64,000 nt of DNA from Cryphonectria parasitica EP155 (taxonomy: Eukaryota; Ascomycota; Sordariomycetes; Diaporthales; Cryphonectriaceae): the NCBI RefSeq assembly GCF_011745365.1, contig NW_024468911.1, positions 3,280,759 through 3,344,758 on the forward strand. Direction: 5' to 3'. Of the stretch, positions 33,899 through 44,800 are shown one piece after another. The stretch's first letter is position 1; every line of letters starts with the position of its first letter. The translations under genes and the position numbers were made by a program. A model generated the notes under the pieces. The model did no database searches and had not been told where the DNA came from. It saw nothing but the letters and a program-made list of their open reading frames with translations.

Positions 33899-36800
33899 GT
33901 TTGCGATTCCGTTTTCCCCCTTCTTCCGTCACCGGGGCATGGGTGGAGGAGGAGAAGGAGGTTGCTGCTGTGATGAGATATACAGCGTCTTGTTGTTTGT
34001 CTGTCTCTTTTGTGTGGTTGTGTAGTCGTTGGTATGTGTGTATGTGTGTACAGTATATGCGTAGCCTGGCACGCCCGAATATGATAAGAATAAATAAATA
34101 TTGTATGTAGGTGGGCTGCGTAAGCGAGAGTATTCTGTCAGTTCAGCCAGGCGACGATGTTGTTGTTCCGAAAGCGAGTGTGAAGTAGAAGTCGTCGAGA
34201 TCGGGTAGGAGCAGAGGAAAGGAAAAAGAGAAGAAAGTGCAACGAAGGAAACAGGCAGAACAAGAGAACCGTTTTCAAAGAAGACGTTGGCAGAGGAGGA
34301 TGAAGAGAGGGAGGGGGGGGGGGCGAGATGAGGCAGTGAGCATGTCTAATAAGGATTGATTGATGGGGGTGTAAGAAAAAGAAGAGGGAAAGAGGCGTGG
34401 AGCAGGGGTGCAGCGCATAGGGCAAGGATTAAGGGTCTCCCGATCACCAGTGACGAAGCTAGCTGGTAAGGTAGCATTGCATGGCCGCTTACAGCCCACA
34501 CACCACATCGTACTTGCCATGTACGTACCGCAGAGTTTAAGTTAGTGCTCTGTGGGTGGTACCGCTAGTACCTGGGAAAGGGTCAGAAGGGAGAAGGAGG
34601 GCAAAGAAGAAAAGGAAAGAAACAGAGAAGGAGGGAGAGAAAAAAAAGAAGCACATCAGGGCACAACAGGGCTGAGGTGCCCAGAGCCGCAATGTATTGT
34701 AAAGACTTGATTGACTGATCAAGGTCCAAGTGGACAGACAGACCCTGGAGGTTCTTCTGAATGGTATTCTTCGTCCATACTCACCAGGTACTTGCCTCAG
34801 TGGCATGACAGAGTTCGTACCTCTACTGGTACATGCTCTGGTGAGGCCACCGTTGTTTTGCAGATCCGAATCGATGGCGATGATAACCTTGATGAGTCGA
34901 TGGCAGGCGCCAAACGCAGCAGTCAAAAGCAAAGGATCATTTGTGTGTTGTTTAGACATCTGACCAGCCGGGTGAGCGGGTGAGAGAGAGACCAAAACAC
35001 ACAGCAAAGGGGATCCACAGTCATTGGGCACGATATGCTCAACACAACGCAACGCAACCCGACCACATCACAACAACAGCGATTCATCTTGTCCAGATGG
35101 GGAACGGAAACAAGAGGAACGAATTTGGTATCGAGCTGCACGTCCAGGGTACATGTCTTACAGCCCCAAACGGCTGCAGCAGCTTGCAGGGACTCCACAG
35201 GCGGCAGTGCGGCGGGAACGAAGAGGAGGAGGAGGACTAGTGATGGTGGTGGTGGAGGTGGCGGTGGTCGGGTTGACACGTCGAAGTCAAGGTACTATTC
35301 TTTTTTTAGCCTGCACCATAACAGCAGCAGCAGTACATCGTAGCAGCACTATTAGTTTACTATTATGTGCAGTAGCAAAGTACTTGACAACCCGAGACCA
35401 CACCCCAAAAAGGTGAGACACCCCCCCCCCCCCAAGTGCGATGGCGTTAGCCTCGTAGATCAGGGTTCTTCGCCACACACAAACACACATATATACACAT
35501 TTAATTAGGGATTTAAGGTGTAAGGTGTAATTCCTATCCTGGCGGGGCGAGTGCTGTCAACCCACTACACCACCACCTCTTCCTCCACCTTGACCACCAC
35601 CATGCAGCAGGTAAAAGTGGGATCCAGCAAACATGGCTAGCTGATAGGCATTCCTTTGTATTCTAGAAGGTGGTCAGTAGTGGTCAGTAAAAGAAGAAGA
35701 AAACGAAGCCAAAAAATTAAGACAATCGTATCCTCAGAAAACCCACCTAGGCATGCATGGCAGCGGAGAGTATTGCGGAGACCTGAATGTCCTCCCAGCC
35801 TCCCTCCCCTCTTCAGACGCCTCATGCGCAGGGCTATTTTTCAAGCAGCAGCAGCTCTACCCAACAGTTGGACATCGTTGCTGTGACCCGTTGCAGGCCA
35901 AGAAAACTTCCACCATCATTTGTCGTTTCTATTGCGGTGAGCGCAGGGTATTCCGACAAGGGCCATGTCATCGAAACAACGCCCCTCCACAAAAGCTTTC
36001 CCCCGGCAGCCCTGTCTGGCTGTTAGCGTCCCCTACCCCTGCCACACACAAACCACTAACAATCATCATAATTGTCGTCACTGCAGTTCTCCAACCAGAT
36101 TTTGCTTTTTGCCACTTTCATACAACCTTACACCCCCATGGCAGGATGCCTCCTCTTACTCGTTAGAGCACCCTGACCCTTGATGTATGTACACACAGAG
36201 AAACCCGGCCGGCTCTCGCAACTCGCCATCTCGGTCGGGAGCTTGCCTATCCGATCCGGGAGGCCGCACCTTTTCCTTGTTTACATCGTTCGCCTCCTTG
36301 ACACTGGTTGCCGGGGCCGGGGCCGGAGGGGGAGGGGGGCAACTATGACCATTTTCCTCCTTCCCCTCCTGGTATGGATAAATCTATTTCTCTTGTTCTC
36401 TTTCTTGTTATCGGTCTTGCACTTCACCGTTTTGAGATGGTGTTCCTCCTCTCCCCTGTCGTGCGCAGGAGGCCTGCGGCGCATGACCAGCTAGGGCGGT
36501 GCACGGCATCCCGAAGCTTCAGTCGCAGGGACCTCCGACCACAGGGAGGACGAAGGATCTCGTACGTGAGAGGGGCAAGGAAAAACTCTTGAAGCAACTT
36601 GCTGTTGTGCACTTTGCTGCGGTCACCGCAGCTCGTCTGTCCCATCGGACGATGCGTCGGCATAGCTAAACTAGAACTACCTCGACAAGCGATAGGCCGC
36701 AATCCGAGAGAAGGGGAGAAAGAGTAGCACGACCTTCACCTTACGATGTGTCATTTACCTGGCTCTTTTGAAGGCTCATCTGATGGAGTTGATGGCGTGT

Positions 36801-37283
36801 TTCAAGTCATCTGATGTCTATATATGTCTATCTGTCTGGACACCCGCCACCGAGCCACATTGAGAGAAAATACCTGGGACGGAGAGTTTGTCTCGGGCCC
36901 TGGCCATCAGCTGGAGCAAGCTGGTCGTCTGTATGTGTGTGAATCATAGTCATGAGTATGCTCGGCTCAGTGAGGCTCTACATTCTGTTCTCCCCTTTCC
37001 CCTGTCTGAAAATGCTAAGGGTTGCACAAACTATTCGTTGCTTAATTTCTAAAATTGCTGCGATGTTCTTATTTACTAGTGCCACTGTGGATGCGATGTA
37101 GCTCGATTATATTGGGCTGTAGAAAGTTCAACTCCTGAACTGTGTATTACAATTTCTAACCACATTGCTTAGGAAATTCTTCAAGGATTGAACAATTGTA
37201 ACAATTATTGTAGATAGGGAAAACAAAAACAAAATGATAAAGAAAAGTAATAATCTCGTCCAACAATTGACTCATTTTTGGAT
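33899..37283. other. Gene-poor region before the first tRNA-Asn
   Basis: 3.4 kb with no recognised gene. Includes a G run near 34313-34322, a C run near 35419-35433 and many simple-sequence patches. Frames of up to 171 codons (34.5-35.1 kb) have no start context or family likeness. Confidence 0.5.
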
Positions 37284-37357
37284 CTCCCCCGCCTGGGATC
37301 GAACCAGGAATCTCTCGATTAACAGTCGAACGCCTTAGCCAATTAGGCCACGGAGGA
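37284..37357 (-). tRNA. tRNA-Asn(GTT): tRNA-Asn (GTT), copy 1
   Basis: A 74-nt intronless cloverleaf: acceptor TCCTCCG pairs with CGGGGGA, discriminator G at 37284. The D arm contains GCCTAATTGGCTAAGGC, the anticodon loop is CTGTTAA (anticodon GTT), and the T arm contains CCTGGTTCGATCCCAGG with the TTCGATC B box. The first T4 run on its strand is about 38 nt downstream, so a close Pol III terminator is lacking. Identical to the copy at 49471-49544. Confidence 0.95.
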
Positions 37358-39306
37358 TACGATGCATATTCACGACGCAAAACCATTGGTATCATATAGT
37401 TTTAGTTATGAGAACACTTTGTGGTTATTCCGCAACGACTAATATTTGTGTTCAGAAGATTGTACTCAAGTATGATTGTTGCGATCGCAATCCCAGTCGC
37501 AATAGAATGTACTGGCAGAACCTGTTGCAACCAGCTACGAGTTTCTCTGCTTGCATTGATATGCTATTCAAGACAAGGCTATACTGACACAAATCAGCAA
37601 TACATTGTTTGGCGATCGACCTGCCATCATTGAACACTTCATTTGTTCTTAACCACGTGTTAAAGGAATTACTGGATCATTATCAAAAGTTCTAGGACTC
37701 AAAAGTAAGTAGGTACAATGTAATCAAGTCAGATATAAATAATTAAAAATATAAAGGCTTAGTTCAGTAATCTTGCAGCAACACTGACAATGACAACAGC
37801 TTATTCTGTCCGAGAATTGACAAGGTTCCTGCGTCCAGTTTTGAGAAATTGTCCCTTCTTATCATGGCTTTATTCCAAGGCTCTCATCACTTTCTAGCTT
37901 TGCCCAGGTGCTACCAAGTTTCTTCAGAGGTACTAATTCTGATCTGATCAAGTCTTCCCCGTGCCACTACTTTGAATCTGCTCAATTTGTTGTTTGGGTG
38001 CTGCTCTCAAAGCTTCCCAGGGCTCCAGTCTGCTCATTAAACTTCCGCTACGCTTTTGTTTCTCCCAGTGTCATTGTGTTGATCTCGAATCTAGTAAAGA
38101 AAGGAAAACTTCGACTCAGCTCTTGAAATTTCAATATGCTACTCTTGCATCGTAAATCACTGCTCAGTTACTGCTTCCTCCAGCGCTTATATTTAAGCAC
38201 TTTTCAAATCGATTGCTGTCCGACTTCAGATGCAGTATTGAGAGTTTTAGCTATGAACTTGGGTTACAACCAAAGAGCTCAACAACCTACCCAAAAGTTC
38301 TCAATATACACTTCTTGTTGATAGTTCACCCAAGCTGTTTTCTCTTGCTGTCATTGGGAATGCTGCAACATCAAAGCTAGATGCTAGTCACGCTTCATCA
38401 GCTTGTCCTTTTGCAATATATGTACTTCCTCGCCCCACATAGCAGTGCTCATCAAGCTGAGCGAGTCTAATGTAGACATTCGATGCAGTCAATTAGAGAT
38501 TGAAGCAATGATGTGTGTATTGTAGAAAGAAGATCAGCCAACGCATGCTATAGAACCCAGGTGACACGTGAAACATTTAGTATTCATTAAGAATTTTGCA
38601 AACCGATAAATTAGAACTCGAGCGCTGTCACACGAAGTGAACCATCGCCGAAGCAATGAGCAAGAGTCTTCACAATCCAAGTGTGCCTGTGAAAAAATAA
38701 CGACAGGGAATCAAGGCCATAATGGCACAAGAATAGGGTGGAAAGCTTACATTGGGCCTGTCCAGAGGGTTCAAAACGGAGAAAAGAAGGGAAAGATGTG
38801 TCGGTGTTGCTGCCTGTTTGACAATATTAAAAGGAGGTGATGCTGCCCTTTTAGTAGCATAAGGACCCAGGACCCATTCCACTATATGTCTCACAAAACC
38901 ACCACACTGGCTACCACGGCAGTGACTCGTTAAATCCTATCATATTTTCTCTTTACAATAAAAGACATGTATTCCAATGCGGTTTCCTCAACATTAGCTC
39001 CCTCTTCCCTCCTGTTTCTAATATCAACCTCATTCTGAACCTTCATGTATACTTTTTGCGTCGTCGATCAAATTGTCAATACACGAATGCTACATCAGGT
39101 TGTGTCCGTTGATCATGCTGGGGATTCCAAGTGGGTTTGACTGCAGTTTCCACATATCAAGTAATGCCTTAAGTTTCATCTTCTCACTACTTGGATTATT
39201 CGGTCAAAAACGAGGCAACGGCATTTCGAAATATCGTTACGAGTGTTACCTAGGTACTTTTCCAATCATTAGATTATTCGGTTGCAGGTACGGAATGGTC
39301 TCCATA
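37358..39306. other. AT-rich block between tRNA-Asn copy 1 and the pogo element
   Basis: 1.95 kb, AT-rich, with stop-littered frames on both strands and no recognised gene, tRNA or element end. It may be a mutated mobile-element relic, but I found no terminal repeats to support that. Confidence 0.45.
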
Positions 39307-39347
39307 AGTCAAAGGGGGGGGTTTCCGCCCACCCTGGTCAGCCACAC
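39307..39347 (+). repeat. Left terminal inverted repeat of the pogo element
   Basis: 41 bases from AGTCAAAGG through a run of eight G to CCAGCCACAC-like ending (GGTCAGCCACAC). Preceded by the TA target duplication. Confidence 0.9.
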
Positions 39348-39440
39348 CGCTTCTTCAACCCCCTTTAGTTTGATAGCGTTTTTTCATTCAATTGTATTCC
39401 AAACAACTTCATCTTTTCAGCAAATCCTCATATAATCATC

Positions 39441-41048
39441 ATGAAGCCATACTCTGAATTTGAGCTAGATCAGGCTGTCGAAGCTGTCAGAAACGGCCTG
39501 TCTCAACGAAAAGCCTCGAGGCAATGGTGCATCCCAAGGACCACACTCCGAGATCGTTTAGAAGGAGCAACACCACATAAAACAGCCCACGAAAACCAGC
39601 AAAGGCTTTCAATTCCTCAAGAAAGGAAGCTAGTTGAATGAGTCCTTGTCCAGGAAAGCCTCGGGCTTCCACCAAGCCATTCAGAGCTAAGATACTTTGC
39701 TCAGAAGATTCTTCATATCCATGGCGATGATCAACCCCTTGGCACCAAGTGGACTAGCGCTTTTTTGAAGAGAAATCCAGAGATAAGGGTCCGGAGGACG
39801 AGGAGGATTGCCTCAGCTCGAACTAATGGCGCAACAACAGAGGTAATACGGCCTTGGTTTCGTCTCTTCGATCTTCCTCAGATCCAAGCTATTAAGCCAG
39901 CTAATCGATGGAATATGGATGAGGCTGGGATATTAGAGGGCCAAGGAGCGAATGGATTAGTCCTTAGTGGCTCTTCCTCACGTTCAATCCAAAAGAAAGA
40001 GCCTGGATCAAGAGCCTGGACCTCTTTCCTCGAGTGTATCTCTGCTACAGGTGCCTACCTCTTCCCTTTGGTTATCTTCAAGGGAAAAACAGTCCAACAG
40101 CAATGATTTCCTCTTCTTTTACAGCCTTTTGATAGCTGGAAGTTCACAGCTACTCAAAACGGATGGACAAACAATGCAATGGCCCTCGAGTAGCTGGAAA
40201 AGATCTTCATCCCAGGCAGCCAGCCAGCAGACCCCTTAGAAGCCAGACTATTGATCTTAGATGGCCACGGCAGCCATAAAACTGAGGAGTTTATGTAGCA
40301 ATGCTATCAATACAACATCCTGTTGATCTACTTACCTCCTCATACCTCTCATGTACTTCAACCTCTTGATCTCGGAGTCTTCTCATCTCTCAAACGAGCC
40401 TATAGAACGAAAGTCAGCCTTGAGAACCAATGGGGGGATTCAACAGTCTTTGGCAAGCGAACTTTCCTCGAGTACTATCGCCAGGCTCGTATGGAAGGTC
40501 TTTCAAGCCAGAATATCAGGTCTGGATGGAAAGCAACTGGTCTGTGGCCTCTCAGGCTATCCAAACCACTCCTGAGCCCTCTTCTCCTTGAAAACAGCCA
40601 ACCACACCTTCAAACTCAGTCAAATTCAGGCTCAGCACGATCAACAGCACCTCAGCTACCCCCCAAAGCTTCCTCACGCCAGCCAGCTTCCTTTTCAACT
40701 CCTCGAAAAGCTAAACAACTATACCAACAGCTACTACAGAACCGGAACCGTCTTTTATCAGTACCAGAGCAAGGTCTACTGTTCAGGAAGATAAAGAAAG
40801 CATATAGAGAGAGGGATATAGAGTTTGCTCAAGCCTTGGAAAGAAATAAGGCATTGGAAAAGCAAGTTGAAGCTATGAGGCCTACTAAAAGAAGAAAGGT
40901 TGATGTAAGCCCGAATTCGAAGTTTGCGGATATTGAGGCTATACAGAGGGCCCAAATAGCGGTCAATCAAGATGAGGATAGTCAGAATGAAGAGAACGAT
41001 ATCGAATTAGTTACTGATGAAGAGGATTGCATCGTGGTGAGCGAATAG
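39441..41048 (+). pseudogene. pogo-type transposase, four in-frame stops
   Basis: DDE transposase of the Tc1/mariner superfamily, pogo/Fot branch; the intact enzyme cuts and pastes the element at TA sites. One continuous frame of 536 codons from the ATG at 39441. It has an N-terminal helix-turn-helix (LSQRKASRQWCIPRTTL), a CENP-B-like DNA-binding region, and catalytic landmarks NMDEAGI, LILDGHGSH and PPHTSHVLQPLDLGVFSSLK. A basic, coiled C-terminus follows (PTKRRKV looks like a nuclear signal). Stops occur at 39639 (TGA), 40104 (TGA), 40191 (TAG) and 40296 (TAG). Each falls where relatives have tryptophan, and there is no frameshift. This indicates G-to-A point mutation on this strand rather than random decay. 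Not expected to be functional. Confidence 0.92.
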
Positions 41049-41072
41049 TATGTAAAACTAATCAATATATAT

Positions 41073-41077
41073 ATATG
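41073..41077. repeat. ATATG target-site duplication, left copy
   Basis: ATATG directly before the 5' LTR; the same five bases directly follow the 3' LTR at 49052-49056. Confidence 0.9.
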
Positions 41078-41310
41078 TGTGGCAGTGGCCATAGGGGCCT
41101 TAGGTGAATGAGGCCTGGGTGGCCACCCTGACTCACTGGCCTGGGCCATTCAATGGAAAGGCAGTGAGTCGCCAGGTACGCTAGCTCAGTTGGGACTAGT
41201 GCTAATTGCCTTCTATATAGAAGGCAATTGGCAAGCGTGCCTTGAGATAGATTAATTGAAGAATCATCTTCCCTTCTACCATTTGTACAGCCCCTAGAGT
41301 GCCTTCTACA
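41078..41310 (+). repeat. 5' LTR of the gypsy element
   Basis: 233 bp starting TGTGGCAGTGG and ending GCCTTCTACA. Carries a 26-bp perfect palindrome (41204-41229) around TATATA, the likely promoter core. Matches 48819-49051 base for base as far as I can read. Confidence 0.95.
41204..41229. promoter_or_regulatory. Perfect 26-bp palindrome with central TATA motif in the 5' LTR
   Basis: Two 13-base halves (first half AATTGCCTTCTAT) form a perfect inverted repeat, with TATATA across the centre. It is placed to act as LTR promoter core or a dimeric-factor site; the role is inferred. A second copy lies in the 3' LTR at 48945-48970. Confidence 0.6.
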
Positions 41311-41312
41311 AG

Positions 41313-41326
41313 TGGTAGCTACGATC
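41313..41326 (+). other. Candidate primer-binding site
   Basis: TGGTAGCTACGATC starts two bases after the 5' LTR. It begins TGG, the complement of tRNA CCA. The first seven bases agree with the complement of a typical initiator tRNA-Met 3' end, but beyond that the match fails, so the primer tRNA is uncertain. Confidence 0.4.
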
Positions 41327-41878
41327 ATACACTGCATTGAGGAATTCCTTGAGGATTCACCCCACGAAGCCACTGCGCTGACACGCCCACCTGGGAAATC
41401 AGCGGCCTTGGCAACCCAAAAACACCAAAAGCCCACTATCGTGAAGATCGTGGCACCAAAACAACAAGCCCTTGGCACCACGCTCACCTGAGACTGTGCC
41501 ACGGACTTCCCTGACGCGTTACGCTCACCTGAGACCTCGCAAACAGGCGTTTTCATCAAAAACACCACAAAAAACCATCAAAAACACGCCCACGGGCATT
41601 CACAAGCATTCACAGCTAAGCTGTTTTTTCCTTTTACCCCGTCGCTGGTGGAAGCCCTGGCAGTTGAAATCAGCAAGCACACTCTGATCCTCGCGAGCAC
41701 CATAGACATCCTCGCGCAGACGCCACGAGTTACCCTGGTTACGGCACGCTCGCCTGAGAAGCCTAAACCATCCCCTAGCCTTCATATCCATCTGTTGCTT
41801 GTCGCCAATTGGCTTGATTAACAGCGATTCACTGTTGATTTTAACCCTGGCAAGACAATCAGACAAGCTGAGCTAACT

Positions 41879-44800
41879 ATGAGCGGTTTCTCAAAGAACC
41901 CAACTCGACCACCTATCCACCGTGCTACCACAGCCGACCTGGCTGCCAGTCTGGCGACACAGCTAGGCAAAGACCCCAAACTTCTTCACGGACGCTCGAC
42001 GAGTGAAGACGCGATGGCCTCTCGAGAAGAAGAGACCGCCAGTCAGGACAACCCGTTCCAGGCGGGAGACTACCATGGCAACAGCTCAGCACTGTTCGAG
42101 TCCCCTGCTGCGCAACGCGAGACTGGCACCCTCCAACACGAGGATCCTGAAGAACCAGCCAACTTCTCAAACAACCCTGCCTTCAAGGAGTATATTCGTT
42201 ACATCAAGACGCAGGCTGACGACGCTAAGATAGCCGCGATCCACGCAAACCTGGAAATCAGGAAGACCTCGGAGGTCGTGGCGCGTCTTGAGACCCAGCA
42301 AGCCACGATAGCTATCAAACAAGGAGCCCTCGATACTCAAGTCGGTAAACAAACCGACATGCTAGCCCAGCTGATGCGTCACTTCAAGCTTGGCCCTGAA
42401 GCCACCGCTTCAGATATTCGCTTTCAGGCTAGCAATGGTAATCTACCCCCCGCTGTACCTGGCCCTTCACAAGGTCCAGCAGCCCCCCGACGAGCTGTCC
42501 ACTATGGCGCTGGAGGAGGTGACCCTGATGATTCGGGTGACGACTCCGACGACCAAGGAAGCGGTGACGGAGGCTGTCGTCCTCCTGACAGGCCTCTAGG
42601 ACCTGGATCAGGCAACCCCCGTAACCAGCGCGACGACACTCCGTTCTCTAACCGATCAAGCACCCAGCACGTTACTAAAATGAAGAGAGAGGAACTTGGA
42701 GTCTTCGACCCTGAATACAACGACCCCGAAGATGTTGGCATGGTTACAGTCGGCAAGGACCTCGTCTTCACTGATGTCTGGTCCTTTCTAGACCGTCTTG
42801 AGTCCCTCAAAGATGGCACGAATGATGCTGATATTGAGAACGAGATATTGCGCATGTTCAGCACCTTACTGCAAGGCGCTGCCATTTACTGGTGGACCAA
42901 CGAGTTGACCAACACTAAGCGCGCCGAGCTTCGTCGAGGAGGATATGGCGTCGTCACCAATCTCCTGGCTCAGCGATTCGCCATGGAACCCACGCGTGCC
43001 ACGCGAAAGTTCCGCGAAAGCTACCTGACCTTGAGAAACATTGCTGAGGACGAGTTTGCCCTGCGAAAGTTCATCCAGAAGAACCTCCGATACGCGCGCG
43101 GTATGGGCATTCTCGACCGCGAAAACCTCAACTGGAAGGGCGCCTTGAACGACATCTGGAGCAAGATGGATGAACGCATTCAGCACCACCTTGCCCCTCC
43201 TCGTCGCTACAACACCCTGGATGAGTATATGGAGGAGGTCGAGCAGGCCAAGAGCATCTTGGTCAACATCGCTGATCGACGCTACCCTGAGTACTACAGA
43301 GGAAAGGGTAGTCGTCGAGACCGTTCCCCAGCCCGCAAGTACGACTCTCGCACCAGCAGCAACCGCCGCGACGACCGAGATCGTCGAGATAACCGCGATC
43401 GTGATCGCGGAAGGGATCGTGATCATGACCGCCGCGACAAAGATCGGTCAAGCTATCGTGACAAGAGCGTGACTCGTTCCTCAAGGTACGAGCCTCGAGA
43501 TCGCGATTCATACCAAAACCGGGACTCCAACCGCGACAAGCCTCGGGATCGCAACCGCAACCGTGATTACGATCGGTCCAGGAAGGATGGCAAGTCTGAG
43601 GATCGCAAGAAACGCGACTGGAGTCGCCCAGCAACCTCCGACAAAAAGAAAGCCTACAACGTTACCGAGGACAAGGGTGAAGACACGCCCTCTGAGGACG
43701 ACAGTGACGACCTACCTTCGCCTGGCGATAGGCAGGTACACTGGATCGATAGTCCTGGACGATCGCCCTCGCCAACCTCGTCATACTACTCTCGATCGCC
43801 TAGCCCTGTAGGCCGCGTCTACAACCTACGCGAAGTCGACCACCCAGTCAACCGCACGTGTATCTTCTGTGACAGAGAGTTTGATTCTCGAAGCCAGATG
43901 TTCCAGCACGTGGGCGCTTGCCAGGATCGAGACCAGAAGACGAACGTCTTCAAAGAGGTCAAGAGACGTCTGAAGCACGCTATGTCTTTTGGAACTACTT
44001 CGCCTGAGACAAGCATACCACCGGTCCAATACCGTGATGAAGACATCCTCACGGAAGCCACGCCCGAAAAGCAGCCGAACGAGCCTATCGGCGGTTACAC
44101 TCACATGAAAATCACCGTACGAGCTACTCCCACCGGACCTGATATGACCCTCTGCAAAGACACTGGCACTGGTCACGACTTGGTGGACCGACAGTTCCTC
44201 AGTCAGTTCCCTGCCGCTGAGGTCTCGGTCCACAAGCCTCAAAAGATCGGGGGTGTGGGAAAGGGCACGATCACGCTGTCCAAATACGCTGAATGGGACT
44301 TCTACGCCTGTGGCAGGCGTGCCGACGGCTCTCCTGGACTGCTGTGCCAGCGTGCTGGGGCATGGATCGTGGATGACCTACCCGCTGGAGCCCTTATCGG
44401 CAACGGATGGCTCAAAGCCCGCAAGGCCATCATCAACTACGAGGACCAGGCCATCACATACCCAGGGCAAGGCAACTTCCAGGTGCCTTTCGAGGTCCAG
44501 CGTCAGGCCCTCTCACCTACTGTGCGAAAGGTGAGGATGGCCCACGCCTATGTTGTCAGCCCTGGCGAGACTGCTCAGGTGGCTGTGAAATACGCTGAAC
44601 TGCCCAAAGGCCGCTCATTCTCTTTCACATCAACCCACGGGACCGCGCTGAACGCGCAGGTCGATGCTTCTTCACCCCCTGTAGTAGCCCTGCACAATGC
44701 TACGGAGGGAGCTGTCAAGATCCCCAAAGGCACGCGGATGGGCACTATCCACGAGTGTGAGGACACTGGATGGTTCAAAGCTACCTTTAAGGGCGCTGTA

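Noticed and set aside
43321..43620. RD/RS-rich stretch as an SR splicing factor
   Set aside because: It is internal to the gag-pol frame and acts as the basic nucleic-acid-binding part of Gag.
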